Assembly: GCF_002915575.1 (NCBI RefSeq)
Contig: NZ_PQGD01000013.1
Span: forward strand, 62,001 to 126,000
From: Superficieibacter electus
Lineage (GTDB): Bacteria; Pseudomonadota; Gammaproteobacteria; Enterobacterales; Enterobacteriaceae
Length of the DNA stretch: 64,000 nucleotides
Direction: 5' to 3'
A model generated the notes under the pieces. The model worked only from the letters and a program-made list of their open reading frames with translations, did not search any database and was not told where the DNA came from. Numbering within the stretch: position 1 is the first letter of the stretch; every line of letters begins with the position of its first letter. Position numbers and translations under genes: made by a program. Below, in pieces: positions 12,095 to 21,408 of this stretch.

Positions 12095-12439
12095 TAGTCT
12101 CACGCGCGATAGCCATAAAGAAATGTAATGTATCATCTTTCTGGGCCACGTCATGCATTTTACCGGAAACTTGTGATCCCTTGCACAGCCTGTCTGATGC
12201 GGTTTAAACTCGAAATGGTATTTTAAAATTCACAACAAAATAGATGTTATTTAATTGTTCGATTTGGAAAAGAAACCATAAAAACCACGCCAATAAATAA
12301 GAGTTAAATCACACCCGGTAAATAAAACCATTAAAACCATAGATGCCATTAAAACTTCGGTTTTAATCTGCTGGTGCTCACATTCTGTCAGGCATGGTGA
12401 TCTTAAGCTTGCCGTACAAAATAACTAAGGGGCTTGATT
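12095..12439. promoter_or_regulatory. Divergent citA / citrate carrier control region
   Basis: An AT-rich region that must hold both promoters. Visible elements: a CRP-like site TGTGA-N6-GCACA at 12172-12187; two direct copies of CCATTAAAAC at 12328-12337 and 12346-12355, 18 bp apart; and a perfect inverted repeat ATTAAAAC-TTCG-GTTTTAAT at 12348-12367. The repeats are good candidates for response-regulator binding. The inverted repeat would also fold in RNA as a hairpin closed by C(UUCG)G. Exact promoters were not assigned. Confidence 0.6.
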
Positions 12440-13801
12440 ATGAGCACAACTGACGATTCATTTATTGTTAACCACGATCCGATTGATATTCCTCGTCCGT
12501 CGCTGAAAGAGCGCTGGTGGCACATCATGGATAGCTGGAAAATTGGTATTATTCCACTGCCGCTGTTCCTGTTAGCCGGTGCGTTAATTGCCATTGATTG
12601 TCTGGGCGGCAAACTGCCGAGCGACATTGTGGTCATGGTGGCCACGCTCGCGTTTTTCGGCTTTGCCTGCGGCGAATTTGGCAAGCGTCTGCCGATCGTT
12701 GGCAAGCTGGGCGCGGCGGCGATTTGCGCTACCTTCATTCCGTCCGCGCTGGTCTATTACGGCCTGCTGCCGGATGTGGTGGTGGAATCAACCACCAAAT
12801 TCTACAAATCCACCAACATTCTGTATCTCTATATCTGCTGCATCATTGTGGGCAGCATTATGAGCATGAACCGGACCGTGCTGATTCAGGGCTTCCTGCG
12901 CATTTTCTTCCCGATGCTGTGCGGTGAAATCGTTGGCATGATCGTCGGCATGTGCGTGGGCATGGCGCTGGGCCTTGAGCCGTTCCAGATCTTCTTCTTT
13001 ATTATTCTGCCGATCATGGCGGGCGGCGTTGGCGAAGGGGCGATCCCGCTTTCTATCGGTTACGCCACGCTGCTGCATATGGACCAGGGCGTGGCGCTGG
13101 GGCGCGTTCTGCCGATGGTTATGCTCGGCGGGCTGACGGCGATTATTATCTCCGGTTGCCTGAATCAACTGGGTAAACGCTTCCCGCATCTGACCGGCGA
13201 AGGCCAGTTAATGCCCAATCGCGCCAATGCCGATGGTCAGTCTTCGCAACCCGTCTCTTCGGGTAAAGCCGATGTAACCACCATTGCGGCAGGGGCATTA
13301 CTGGCTGTTCTGCTGTATATGATGGGAATGCTGGGCCACAAACTGATCGGCCTGCCTGCCCCGGTTGGCATGCTGTTCGTTGCCGTGCTGGTTAAATTGT
13401 GTAACGGCGCGTCTCCGCGTCTGCTGGAAGGCTCTCAGGTTGTCTATAAATTCTTCCAGACCTCCGTGACCTATCCCATTCTGTTCGCCGTGGGCGTCGC
13501 GATTACCCCGTGGCAGGAACTGGTCAATGCCTTCACCCTCAGCAATCTGCTGGTCATTGTCAGCACCGTATCCGCGCTGGTAGCAACCGGTTTCTTCGTC
13601 GGCAAAAAAATTGGCATGCACCCGATTGATGTCGCCATCGTCTCCTGCTGCCAGAGCGGGCAGGGTGGGACGGGTGATGTAGCAATCCTTACCGCCGGTA
13701 ACCGTATGAGCCTGATGCCGTTCGCGCAAATCGCTACCCGCATCGGTGGGGCGATTAACGTCTCCGTCTCGCTGCTGGTGCTGGGCAACTTCCTCGTTTA
13801 A
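12440..13801 (+). CDS. 2HCT-family citrate carrier (CitS/CitW-like)
   Basis: Inner-membrane secondary transporter with about 11-12 hydrophobic helices, starting the citrate gene set. Both signature re-entrant-loop motifs of the 2-hydroxycarboxylate family are visible in variant form: GGVGEGAIPLSIGY in the first half and CCQSGQGGTGDVAIL in the second. The usual Arg is in the segment TAGNRMSLMPFAQIATRIGG. It differs clearly from Klebsiella CitS (as remembered) outside these motifs and may be nearer the citrate/acetate exchanger CitW, so no symbol is given. The ATG at 12440 has AAGGGG about 8 bases upstream; a start two codons earlier is less well placed. Confidence 0.88.
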   Translation: MSTTDDSFIVNHDPIDIPRPSLKERWWHIMDSWKIGIIPLPLFLLAGALIAIDCLGGKLPSDIVVMVATLAFFGFACGEFGKRLPIVGKLGAAAICATFIPSALVYYGLLPDVVVESTTKFYKSTNILYLYICCIIVGSIMSMNRTVLIQGFLRIFFPMLCGEIVGMIVGMCVGMALGLEPFQIFFFIILPIMAGGVGEGAIPLSIGYATLLHMDQGVALGRVLPMVMLGGLTAIIISGCLNQLGKRFPHLTGEGQLMPNRANADGQSSQPVSSGKADVTTIAAGALLAVLLYMMGMLGHKLIGLPAPVGMLFVAVLVKLCNGASPRLLEGSQVVYKFFQTSVTYPILFAVGVAITPWQELVNAFTLSNLLVIVSTVSALVATGFFVGKKIGMHPIDVAIVSCCQSGQGGTGDVAILTAGNRMSLMPFAQIATRIGGAINVSVSLLVLGNFLV

Positions 13802-13823
13802 TTGATGTACTCAGGAAATAAAC

Positions 13824-14687
13824 ATGAAACTCGCAAGTTTTCGCCATCAGGGCATTCGCAGCTACGGCATTGTGAAAGCCGAAGGCATGATTGATTTAGG
13901 CCGTCGCCTGGGCGATCGCTACAGCGATCTCAAAGCGCTGCTTCAGGGCAACGGACTGGCAGAGGCCACTCGCTATCTTAACGACCCGGTGGATGTGACG
14001 ATGGATGCCGTCACCTTCCTGCCGGTCATTGAACAGCCGGAAAAAATTCTTTGTGTCGGCATGAATTACGCCGACAAACGCAAGGAGTTCGACCAGCACA
14101 ATCCGGCACCTACGCTGTTCGTGCGTTTTCCTGACTCGCAGACCGCGCACAACGCGCCGGTACTCAAGCCGCGCCACTCCAGCGAATTCGATTACGAAGG
14201 CGAGCTGGCGGTGATTATCGGTAAGGGCGGCGAGAATATCAGCCGGGAAGAGGCGTTGCGCCATGTTGCCGGCTACAGCTGCTATATGGATGGCTCTGCC
14301 CGTGACTGGCAGCATAGTTGGTTTACCGCCGGGAAAAACTGGCGTCAGACCGGGGCGTTCGGTCCGTGGATGGCAACCGCCGATGAAATTCCGGACCCGC
14401 ATCAACTTGCGATCCGCACCTGGCTAAATGGCCGGATGGTTCAGGAAGACAATACCAGCAGCATGATCCACACCGTCGCCGAACTGATTGAATATATCAG
14501 CACGTTTACCCGCTTAAGCCCCGGCGATGTGATCATCACCGGTTCACCGGGCGGGGTAGGTAAAAAGCGCAATCCGCCGCTGTTTATGCAGGAGGGCGAC
14601 CGGATTGAAGTGGAGATCGAACATATCGGTCATCTGAGCAATATCATCATGGAAGCGCCAGCGCAGATGCTGACGGCAGCGCACTAA
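13824..14687 (+). CDS. Fumarylacetoacetate hydrolase family protein, possible oxaloacetate-handling enzyme
   Basis: A 287-residue soluble protein of the FAH superfamily. It has the short N-terminal domain, then ILCVGMNYADKRKEF, the metal-binding acidic residues in the segment FDYEGELAVIIGKG, and the closing GDVIITGSPGGVG and GDRIEVEIEHIG. Family members hydrolyse, decarboxylate or tautomerise 2-oxo acids with Mg2+; the relatives FAHD1 and FAHD2 act on oxaloacetate. It lies 22 bp after the citrate carrier and 13 bp before citC, so it belongs to the operon. No OadGAB decarboxylase is present nearby. Inference: it may decarboxylate or isomerise the oxaloacetate made by citrate lyase. The substrate is not provable from sequence. 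Confidence 0.85.
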   Translation: MKLASFRHQGIRSYGIVKAEGMIDLGRRLGDRYSDLKALLQGNGLAEATRYLNDPVDVTMDAVTFLPVIEQPEKILCVGMNYADKRKEFDQHNPAPTLFVRFPDSQTAHNAPVLKPRHSSEFDYEGELAVIIGKGGENISREEALRHVAGYSCYMDGSARDWQHSWFTAGKNWRQTGAFGPWMATADEIPDPHQLAIRTWLNGRMVQEDNTSSMIHTVAELIEYISTFTRLSPGDVIITGSPGGVGKKRNPPLFMQEGDRIEVEIEHIGHLSNIIMEAPAQMLTAAH

Positions 14688-14700
14688 GTAAGGCGGCACG

Positions 14701-15723
14701 ATGTACTCGCAAACCGGTATTGAATTTCATCTGACGCAGGTTTCGCTGCACCCCGAAAGGTTACGTCAGATCCGGCAATTGCTGGCGGACAGCGGTCTGG
14801 GGCTGGATGGCGACATCACGCTGTTTGTCGAAGCCTGGTCAGGGTCGCATCTGGTCGGTTGCGCAGGGCTTGCCGCCAACGTGATTAAATGCGTGGCGGT
14901 GGATGAGGCGCTGCGCGGGGAAAACCTGAGCGCGCGTCTGCTGGCCGAAGTGGAGAATGTCGCGCTGGCACGCGGCCATTTTCACCTCTTTCTGTGCACC
15001 CGCCCGTGCAACAAAGAACGCTTTGCCCGCAGTGGCTTCTGGCCGGTGGCGCAAAGCGGTAATAACGCGGTGCTGATGGAAAACACCCCACAGGGGATCA
15101 GCCGCTATTGCCGGGCACTGCAACAGCAGCGCAAGCCCGGCGAACGCATCGGCGCTATTGTGATGAATGCCAATCCATTCACGCTCGGGCACCGGTATCT
15201 GGCGGAGCAGGCAGCGCGGCGCTGCGACTGGCTGCATCTGTTTGTGGTGAAAGAAGATGCGTCGTTTTTTCCGTTTGCCGACCGCCTGAGAATGGTCCGC
15301 GCGGGCGTCGCGCATTTGCCGAATGTGACCGTACATGAAGGGTCGCAGTACATCATCTCCCGCGCCACGTTTCCGACCTATTTTCTCAAAGAGAGCGGAA
15401 AAGTGCAGCAGGCGTGGAGTGAGATTGATGCCCTGATCTTCCGCGAGCGTATCGCACCAGCGCTGGGTATCACCCATCGGTTTGTCGGTTCAGAGCCGTT
15501 CTGCGACGTGACCCGTCAATACAACCAGACGTTACACACATTGCTCCGCGACAGCATAGAAGTGGTTGAATTAACGCGTATTAAGTCCGCAGGTAATCCA
15601 ATCTCGGCTTCTGAAGTTCGTCGTTTACTTAAAACAGAGCGATTTTCCCGACTGCGGGAAATCGTTCCGGAATCCACTTTCGCGCACCTTGAAGCGCATT
15701 ATCGTAGCGCACAAGCCGTATAA
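14701..15723 (+). CDS. citC: [Citrate (pro-3S)-lyase] ligase
   Basis: Acetylates the thiol of the prosthetic group on the CitD acyl carrier protein using ATP and acetate, switching citrate lyase on. The 340 residues comprise an N-terminal GNAT-like part (about 1-130, VDEALRGENLSARLLAEVE) and a C-terminal nucleotidyltransferase part with the nucleotide-binding motif TLGH at residues 161-164 within NANPFTLGHRYL. It starts 13 bp after the FAH-family gene with ribosome site AAGGCGG and is followed by citD after a 16-bp gap. Confidence 0.96.
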   Translation: MYSQTGIEFHLTQVSLHPERLRQIRQLLADSGLGLDGDITLFVEAWSGSHLVGCAGLAANVIKCVAVDEALRGENLSARLLAEVENVALARGHFHLFLCTRPCNKERFARSGFWPVAQSGNNAVLMENTPQGISRYCRALQQQRKPGERIGAIVMNANPFTLGHRYLAEQAARRCDWLHLFVVKEDASFFPFADRLRMVRAGVAHLPNVTVHEGSQYIISRATFPTYFLKESGKVQQAWSEIDALIFRERIAPALGITHRFVGSEPFCDVTRQYNQTLHTLLRDSIEVVELTRIKSAGNPISASEVRRLLKTERFSRLREIVPESTFAHLEAHYRSAQAV

Positions 15724-15739
15724 CATTCAGGAAAGCATT

Positions 15740-16033
15740 ATGAAAATTGTAAGGGAGGCGCTGGCAGGCACGCAGGAGTCCAGCGACCTGATGGTGAAAA
15801 TCGCCCCCGCCGACGGCGAGCTGGAGATTATCATCCACAGTGAAGTGATGAAGCAGTTTGGCGATCAAATCCGCCGGGTGGTTGAGGAAACATTACGTGC
15901 GATGGAGGTCCGCCAGGGGCTGATTATTATCGAGGACAAAGGCGCTCTGGACTGTGTGATCCGCGCCCGTCTTCAGGGCGCACTACTGCGCGCCGGTGAA
16001 GCGCCATCCATCAACTGGGGGGCGCTGTCATGA
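15740..16033 (+). CDS. citD: Citrate lyase acyl carrier protein (gamma subunit)
   Basis: Small acyl carrier subunit of citrate lyase. It carries the 2'-(5''-phosphoribosyl)-3'-dephospho-CoA group whose thiol is acetylated. From the ATG at 15740 it is 97 residues, the family length, with the attachment serine at position 14 (AGTQESSD). An upstream in-frame extension into the end of citC is rejected because it displaces Ser14. The stop overlaps the citE start by 4 bp, implying coupled translation. Confidence 0.95.
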   Translation: MKIVREALAGTQESSDLMVKIAPADGELEIIIHSEVMKQFGDQIRRVVEETLRAMEVRQGLIIIEDKGALDCVIRARLQGALLRAGEAPSINWGALS

Positions 16034-16905
16034 GTACACTGCGTCGCAGTATGTTGTTCCTGCCGGGTGCCAACGCCGCCATGCTCTCAACCGCCTTTAT
16101 CTACCGCCCGGATTCCATCATGTTTGACCTGGAGGACGCGGTGGCGCTGCGTGAAAAAGATACCGCCCGCCTGCTGGTGTTTCATGCGCTTCAGCATCCG
16201 ATGTATCAGGATATTGAAACTGTGGTACGTATTAATCCGCTAAGCACGCCGTTCGGTCTACTGGATCTGGAGGCGGCGGTACGCGGTGGCGTGGATGTGA
16301 TTCGCCTGCCCAAAACCGACACCCCGGACGATATTTTTGAACTGGAAGGCCATCTGGAGCGCATTGAGCGCGACTGCGGTCGCGAGGTCGGCTCTACCCG
16401 CGTTATGGCGGCCATTGAGTCGGCGATTGGCGTCATCAACGCGGTGGCCATCGCCCGCAGTACGCCGCGCCTGATTGGCATCGCACTGGCGGCCTTTGAT
16501 TATGTGATGGATATGCAAACCGAACGCGGCGACGGTACCGAGCTGTTTTATGCCCGCTGCGCGGTACTGCACGCCGCCCGCGCCGCCGGCATTGACGCCT
16601 TTGATGTCGTCTGGTCAGACGTTAATGATGAAGCCGGGTTCCTGCGCGAAGTCGAACTGATCCGCAAAATGGGCTTTAACGGCAAATCGCTGATTAACCC
16701 GAGGCAGATCGATTTACTGCATAACGCTTACGCGCCCACGCAGCAGGAGGTCGATCACGCAACATTAGTGATCGAGGCAGCAGAAGAGGGCGAGCGTAAC
16801 GGGCTGGGCGTGGTCTCGCTCAACGGCAAAATGGTGGATGCGCCAATTATTGATCATGCGCAGCGGGTGCTGGAACGCGCCGCCGCGTCCGGCGTGCGTC
16901 GTTAA
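16030..16905 (+). CDS. citE: Citrate lyase beta subunit (citryl-ACP lyase)
   Basis: Cleaves citryl-ACP to acetyl-ACP and oxaloacetate. The 291 residues form a HpcH/HpaI-type TIM barrel, beginning [15 protein letters not shown] and followed by the metal-site segment [16 protein letters not shown]. Conserved barrel pieces [21 protein letters not shown] and [13 protein letters not shown] are present. Starts inside the citD stop and ends 10 bp before citF. Confidence 0.97.
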   Translation: MSTLRRSMLFLPGANAAMLSTAFIYRPDSIMFDLEDAVALREKDTARLLVFHALQHPMYQDIETVVRINPLSTPFGLLDLEAAVRGGVDVIRLPKTDTPDDIFELEGHLERIERDCGREVGSTRVMAAIESAIGVINAVAIARSTPRLIGIALAAFDYVMDMQTERGDGTELFYARCAVLHAARAAGIDAFDVVWSDVNDEAGFLREVELIRKMGFNGKSLINPRQIDLLHNAYAPTQQEVDHATLVIEAAEEGERNGLGVVSLNGKMVDAPIIDHAQRVLERAAASGVRR

Positions 16906-16915
16906 GGATAAAGTA

Positions 16916-18439
16916 ATGAATCAGACAGAACTTCTTCACGTTAATTTTCCCCACCTGCGGGATCTGAAATCCTTCGAGTCGGCACACAGCGCCACGCCCT
17001 GGCTTGCCGATAATAACGCCAAACATCAGCGTAAACTGTGCGCCTCGCTGGAGCAGGCGGTGATCCGCAGCGGGCTGAAAGACGGGATGACCATTTCTTT
17101 TCACCACGCGTTTCGCGAAGGCGATCGGGTGATTAATAGCGTCGTCGCGCTGCTGGCGCAGATGGGCTTCAAAAAGCTGACGCTGGCCTCCAGTTCGCTG
17201 ATGACCTGCAATGACGCGCTGATTGAGCATATCAAAAGCGGCGTTATCAGCCGTATTTACACCTCCGGGATGCGCGGCAAACTGGCGGAAGCGATTTCGC
17301 ACGGTCTGATGGATGAGCCGGTGCAGATCCACTCCCACGGCGGGCGCGTCAAGCTGCTTCAGGACGGCGAACTGAAGATCGACGTCGCCTTTCTCGGCGT
17401 ACCGTGCAGCGATGAATTTGGCAATGCCAACGGCACGCACGGCAAATCCTGCTGCGGCTCGCTCGGCTATGCGATGGTGGATGCCCAGTTTGCCCGTCAG
17501 GTTGTGCTGCTGACCGAAGCGATCGTACCGTTCCCGAATATGCCCGCCAGCCTCGGACAGGATCGGGTGGATTATATTGTCCAGGTGGAGAGCGTTGGCG
17601 ATCCGGCGAAAATCAGCGTCGGTGCGGCACGCGTCACCAGCAACCCGCGTGAACTCATGATTGCCCGCTATGCGGCGGATGTTATCGAACATTCCGGTTA
17701 TTTCAAAAATGGCTTCTCAATGCAAACCGGCTCTGGCGCGGCGGCCACCGCCTGCACCCGTTTTATGGAAGAGAAAATGGAGCGCAACGGCGTCAAAGCC
17801 CGTTTCGCGCTGGGTGGGATCACCGGCAGCCTGGTGGATCTGCATGAAAAAGGGCTGATCGAGAAATTGCTCGACACCCAGTGCTTTGACGCACAGGCGG
17901 CGGCGTCGCTGGCGCGTAATCCGCATCATGTTGAGATTTCCACTAACGTATACGCCAACCCCGGCAGTAAAGCCACCAGTTGTGACCAGCTTGACGTGGT
18001 GATCCTCAGCGCGCTGGAGATTGATGTCGATTTCAACGTTAACGTCATCACCGGGTCAGACGGCGTGATGCGTGGCGCGTCCGGCGGGCACTGCGATGTC
18101 GCGGCGGCGGCTAACCTGACGATTGTCGTAGCGCCACTGCTGCGCAGCCGCATCCCGACGGTGGTGAAGCGGGTCACGACACGCCTCACGCCTGGTGAAA
18201 GTATTGACGTGCTGGTTACCGATCATGGCATTGCGGTTAACCCGGCCCGCCCGGAGATCCATCAGCGGCTGCTCGCGGCGGGGCTGAAAATTGTTGATAT
18301 CAACACGTTATATGAACGCGCCATTTCGTTAACCGGCGCACCAAAACCCATAGAATTTACCGATAAGATCGTCGGCGTGATCCGCTACCGTGACGGCAGC
18401 GTGATAGATACCGTTCGACAGGTAAAGGAGTGTGAATAA
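16916..18439 (+). CDS. citF: Citrate lyase alpha subunit (citrate:acetyl-ACP transferase)
   Basis: Exchanges acetate for citrate on the acyl carrier protein, giving citryl-ACP for CitE. From the ATG at 16916 (ribosome site AAGGATAAAG) it is 507 residues, as in the family. Glycine-rich CoA-transferase motifs SLGYAMVDAQ, GSGAAATACTRFMEEK and GASGGHCDVAAAAN are visible. A longer reading overlapping citE is rejected on length and ribosome site. Its TAA overlaps the citX ATG (TAATG). Confidence 0.97.
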   Translation: MNQTELLHVNFPHLRDLKSFESAHSATPWLADNNAKHQRKLCASLEQAVIRSGLKDGMTISFHHAFREGDRVINSVVALLAQMGFKKLTLASSSLMTCNDALIEHIKSGVISRIYTSGMRGKLAEAISHGLMDEPVQIHSHGGRVKLLQDGELKIDVAFLGVPCSDEFGNANGTHGKSCCGSLGYAMVDAQFARQVVLLTEAIVPFPNMPASLGQDRVDYIVQVESVGDPAKISVGAARVTSNPRELMIARYAADVIEHSGYFKNGFSMQTGSGAAATACTRFMEEKMERNGVKARFALGGITGSLVDLHEKGLIEKLLDTQCFDAQAAASLARNPHHVEISTNVYANPGSKATSCDQLDVVILSALEIDVDFNVNVITGSDGVMRGASGGHCDVAAAANLTIVVAPLLRSRIPTVVKRVTTRLTPGESIDVLVTDHGIAVNPARPEIHQRLLAAGLKIVDINTLYERAISLTGAPKPIEFTDKIVGVIRYRDGSVIDTVRQVKECE

Positions 18440-18978
18440 TGGAAACTGCGACACCCGTGCGTGCGGGTGTCAGCCTGGAAGAACTGCTGGCGGCGAAAGA
18501 GCGTCGCGCAGCACGACAGGCTGACTGGCTCGCGCACTATCAACAACCGGTCATCTCTTTGACGCTGGTGACGCCCGGTGAAAATAAGGACAGCCTGCGC
18601 TATCGCAATACCATGGGCGTGGCGCTGCAAATGTGCGATCAGATGCTCTGGCAGCACCACTGGCAGGTGCTCGACAGGCAGGTTTTATGGCTGCCAACCG
18701 GACCGGAAGCGATGTGGTGCGTGGCCCACCAGGCACCAGAAATCAAAGCGCACTGTGCGGCGCTGGAGCAAACGCATCCGCTGGGGCGGCTGTGGGATCT
18801 GGATGTCATCTGTCCGAACGCGGGTCATGTAGGGCGATTGTCGCTCGGATCGGATATGCGCCGCTGCCTGATTTGCGATGAACCCGCTCACGCCTGCGCC
18901 CGCTCGCGGCGTCATCCGGTAGAGGAAGTGGTCGCGCGCGTGGAGAAAATGGTGGATGACTGGTTTGCTCGCGACTAA
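18439..18978 (+). CDS. citX: Apo-citrate lyase phosphoribosyl-dephospho-CoA transferase
   Basis: Transfers the prosthetic-group precursor made by CitG to Ser14 of CitD. The 179 residues include the conserved RRAARQADWLAHYQ near the N-terminus, PVISLTLVTPGENKDS, the GRLWDLDVICPNAGHVGR core and a C-terminal CLICDEPAHACARSRRHP segment. Start and stop overlap its neighbours, with a 23-bp overlap into citG, as expected in a tightly coupled operon. Confidence 0.95.
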   Translation: METATPVRAGVSLEELLAAKERRAARQADWLAHYQQPVISLTLVTPGENKDSLRYRNTMGVALQMCDQMLWQHHWQVLDRQVLWLPTGPEAMWCVAHQAPEIKAHCAALEQTHPLGRLWDLDVICPNAGHVGRLSLGSDMRRCLICDEPAHACARSRRHPVEEVVARVEKMVDDWFARD

Positions 18979-19756
18979 ACCCCGCTTCATCAACGTGCCG
19001 CAGCGGGCGGAAGATGCGCTATGGCACGAGCTGGAGCTGACGCCCAAGCCGGGGCTGGTGGACCGGCTGAATAACGGTTCGCATCGCGATATGGATCATG
19101 CTCTGTTCGTTCGCAGTATCAGGGCAATTGCACCGTGGTTTGCGCGTTTTACGGCGCTGGGCGAGGAGCATGCCGATAAACCGGCAGAGGTACAGTTGCG
19201 ACTTTTGCGCCCGATGGGCATCGCGTGCGAGCAGGCGATGTATCACGCCACTGGCGGGGTGAATACCCATAAGGGCGGCATCTTTGCGCTCGGACTACTG
19301 TGTTTTGCGGCCGGGCGGCTCCCCGTTGTCAGTGCAGATAGCCTGTGCCGCGAGGTAAGCACCCTTTGCCGGGGCCTGGTGAGGCGGGAGCTGGATAACC
19401 GTAGCCTGGCGGCAACGGCGGGAGAGCGACAATTTCAGCAGTTCGGCCTGACGGGCGCGCGCGGCGAGGCGGAAAGCGGTTTTGCCACCGTGCGGTCGGT
19501 TCTGCCGCACTGGCGGCGTGCCCAGCAGCATGAAATGCTGCTGCGCCTGATGGTAGTGAATCCGGACAGTAATCTGGTATCGCGTGGCGGAATGTGCGGG
19601 TTGCGCTACGTGCAGGATTACGCACGGCAGCTTTTACAAGAAGGCTGGGATCGTCAGGCGCTGGAAAAAATGGACCAGGCGTTAATCGCCCGCAACTTAA
19701 GCCCCGGCGGCAGCGCGGATTTATTATCGGTGGCGTGGGTGTTAGGGGAATGCTGA
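18956..19756 (+). CDS. citG: Triphosphoribosyl-dephospho-CoA synthase
   Basis: Makes 2'-(5''-triphosphoribosyl)-3'-dephospho-CoA from ATP and dephospho-CoA, the precursor of the citrate lyase cofactor. The 266 residues contain the family motifs ELTPKPGLVDRLNNGSHRDM and HATGGVNTHKGGIFALG, and a C-terminal NLSPGGSADLLSVAW. Last gene of the citrate operon; a REP array follows 16 bp after its stop. The start codon is inside citX, so a start a few codons later is possible. Confidence 0.95.
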   Translation: MTGLLATKPRFINVPQRAEDALWHELELTPKPGLVDRLNNGSHRDMDHALFVRSIRAIAPWFARFTALGEEHADKPAEVQLRLLRPMGIACEQAMYHATGGVNTHKGGIFALGLLCFAAGRLPVVSADSLCREVSTLCRGLVRRELDNRSLAATAGERQFQQFGLTGARGEAESGFATVRSVLPHWRRAQQHEMLLRLMVVNPDSNLVSRGGMCGLRYVQDYARQLLQEGWDRQALEKMDQALIARNLSPGGSADLLSVAWVLGEC

Positions 19757-19772
19757 AAATCTGTGCGTCGTT

Positions 19773-20043
19773 GTGCCCGGTGGCGCTGCGCTTACCGGGC
19801 CTACGCTATAACGCAAACTATTGATATTTATATAGACGTTGTGCCCGGTGGCGCTGCGCTTACCGGGCCTGTGCTATAACGCAAGCTATTGATATTTATG
19901 TAGACGTTGTGCCCGGCGGCGCGGCGCTTACCGGGCCTGGGCTATAACGCAAGTTATTGATATTTATATAGACGTTGTGCCCGGCGGCGCGGCGCTTACC
20001 GGGCCTGGGCTATAACACAAGTTATTGATATTTATATAGATGT
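19773..20043. repeat. 68-bp tandem array with REP units, four copies
   Basis: Units starting GTGCCCGG at 19773, 19841, 19909 and 19977 are exactly 68 bp apart. Each has a REP-like palindrome (GCGCTTACCGGGC) and an AT-rich spacer containing TATTGATATTTAT. The fourth spacer ends at the IS110-family element; the next REP, in the opposite orientation, is on the far side of it at 21322. Confidence 0.9.
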
Positions 20044-20145
20044 AGATACTGTTATCGCCTGCAAGCATTTTAATGTTCCGGTATTCCGGATTGCAGGCAC
20101 AGCAACCCCAGCGCCGTCAGGCGCTGTTATCTCCCGCTCTTTTTA

Positions 20146-21305
<1,160 letters not shown>

Positions 21306-21321
21306 GGAAGGATAATACAAG

Positions 21322-21352
21322 GCCGGGTAAGGCGAAGCCGCCACCCGGCAGA
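21322..21352. repeat. REP half left by the IS insertion (target site)
   Basis: GCCGGGTAAGGCGAAGCC and the following CGCCACCCGGC form a REP palindrome broken at its outer edge by the insertion element. Joined to the AG-TGT flank at 20041-20045 it rebuilds a standard REP beginning GTAGGCCGGGTAAGG on the plus-strand-complement reading. Confidence 0.85.
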
Positions 21353-21408
21353 TTTACACGCAGCAACCTGAATAATTCCTCTCTCCCGACGGAAGAGGGG
21401 AAAACAGC

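Noticed and set aside
16847-17692. 281-residue minus-strand frame antisense to citF
   Set aside because: Shadow of codon bias in citF; no start signal and no operon partner.
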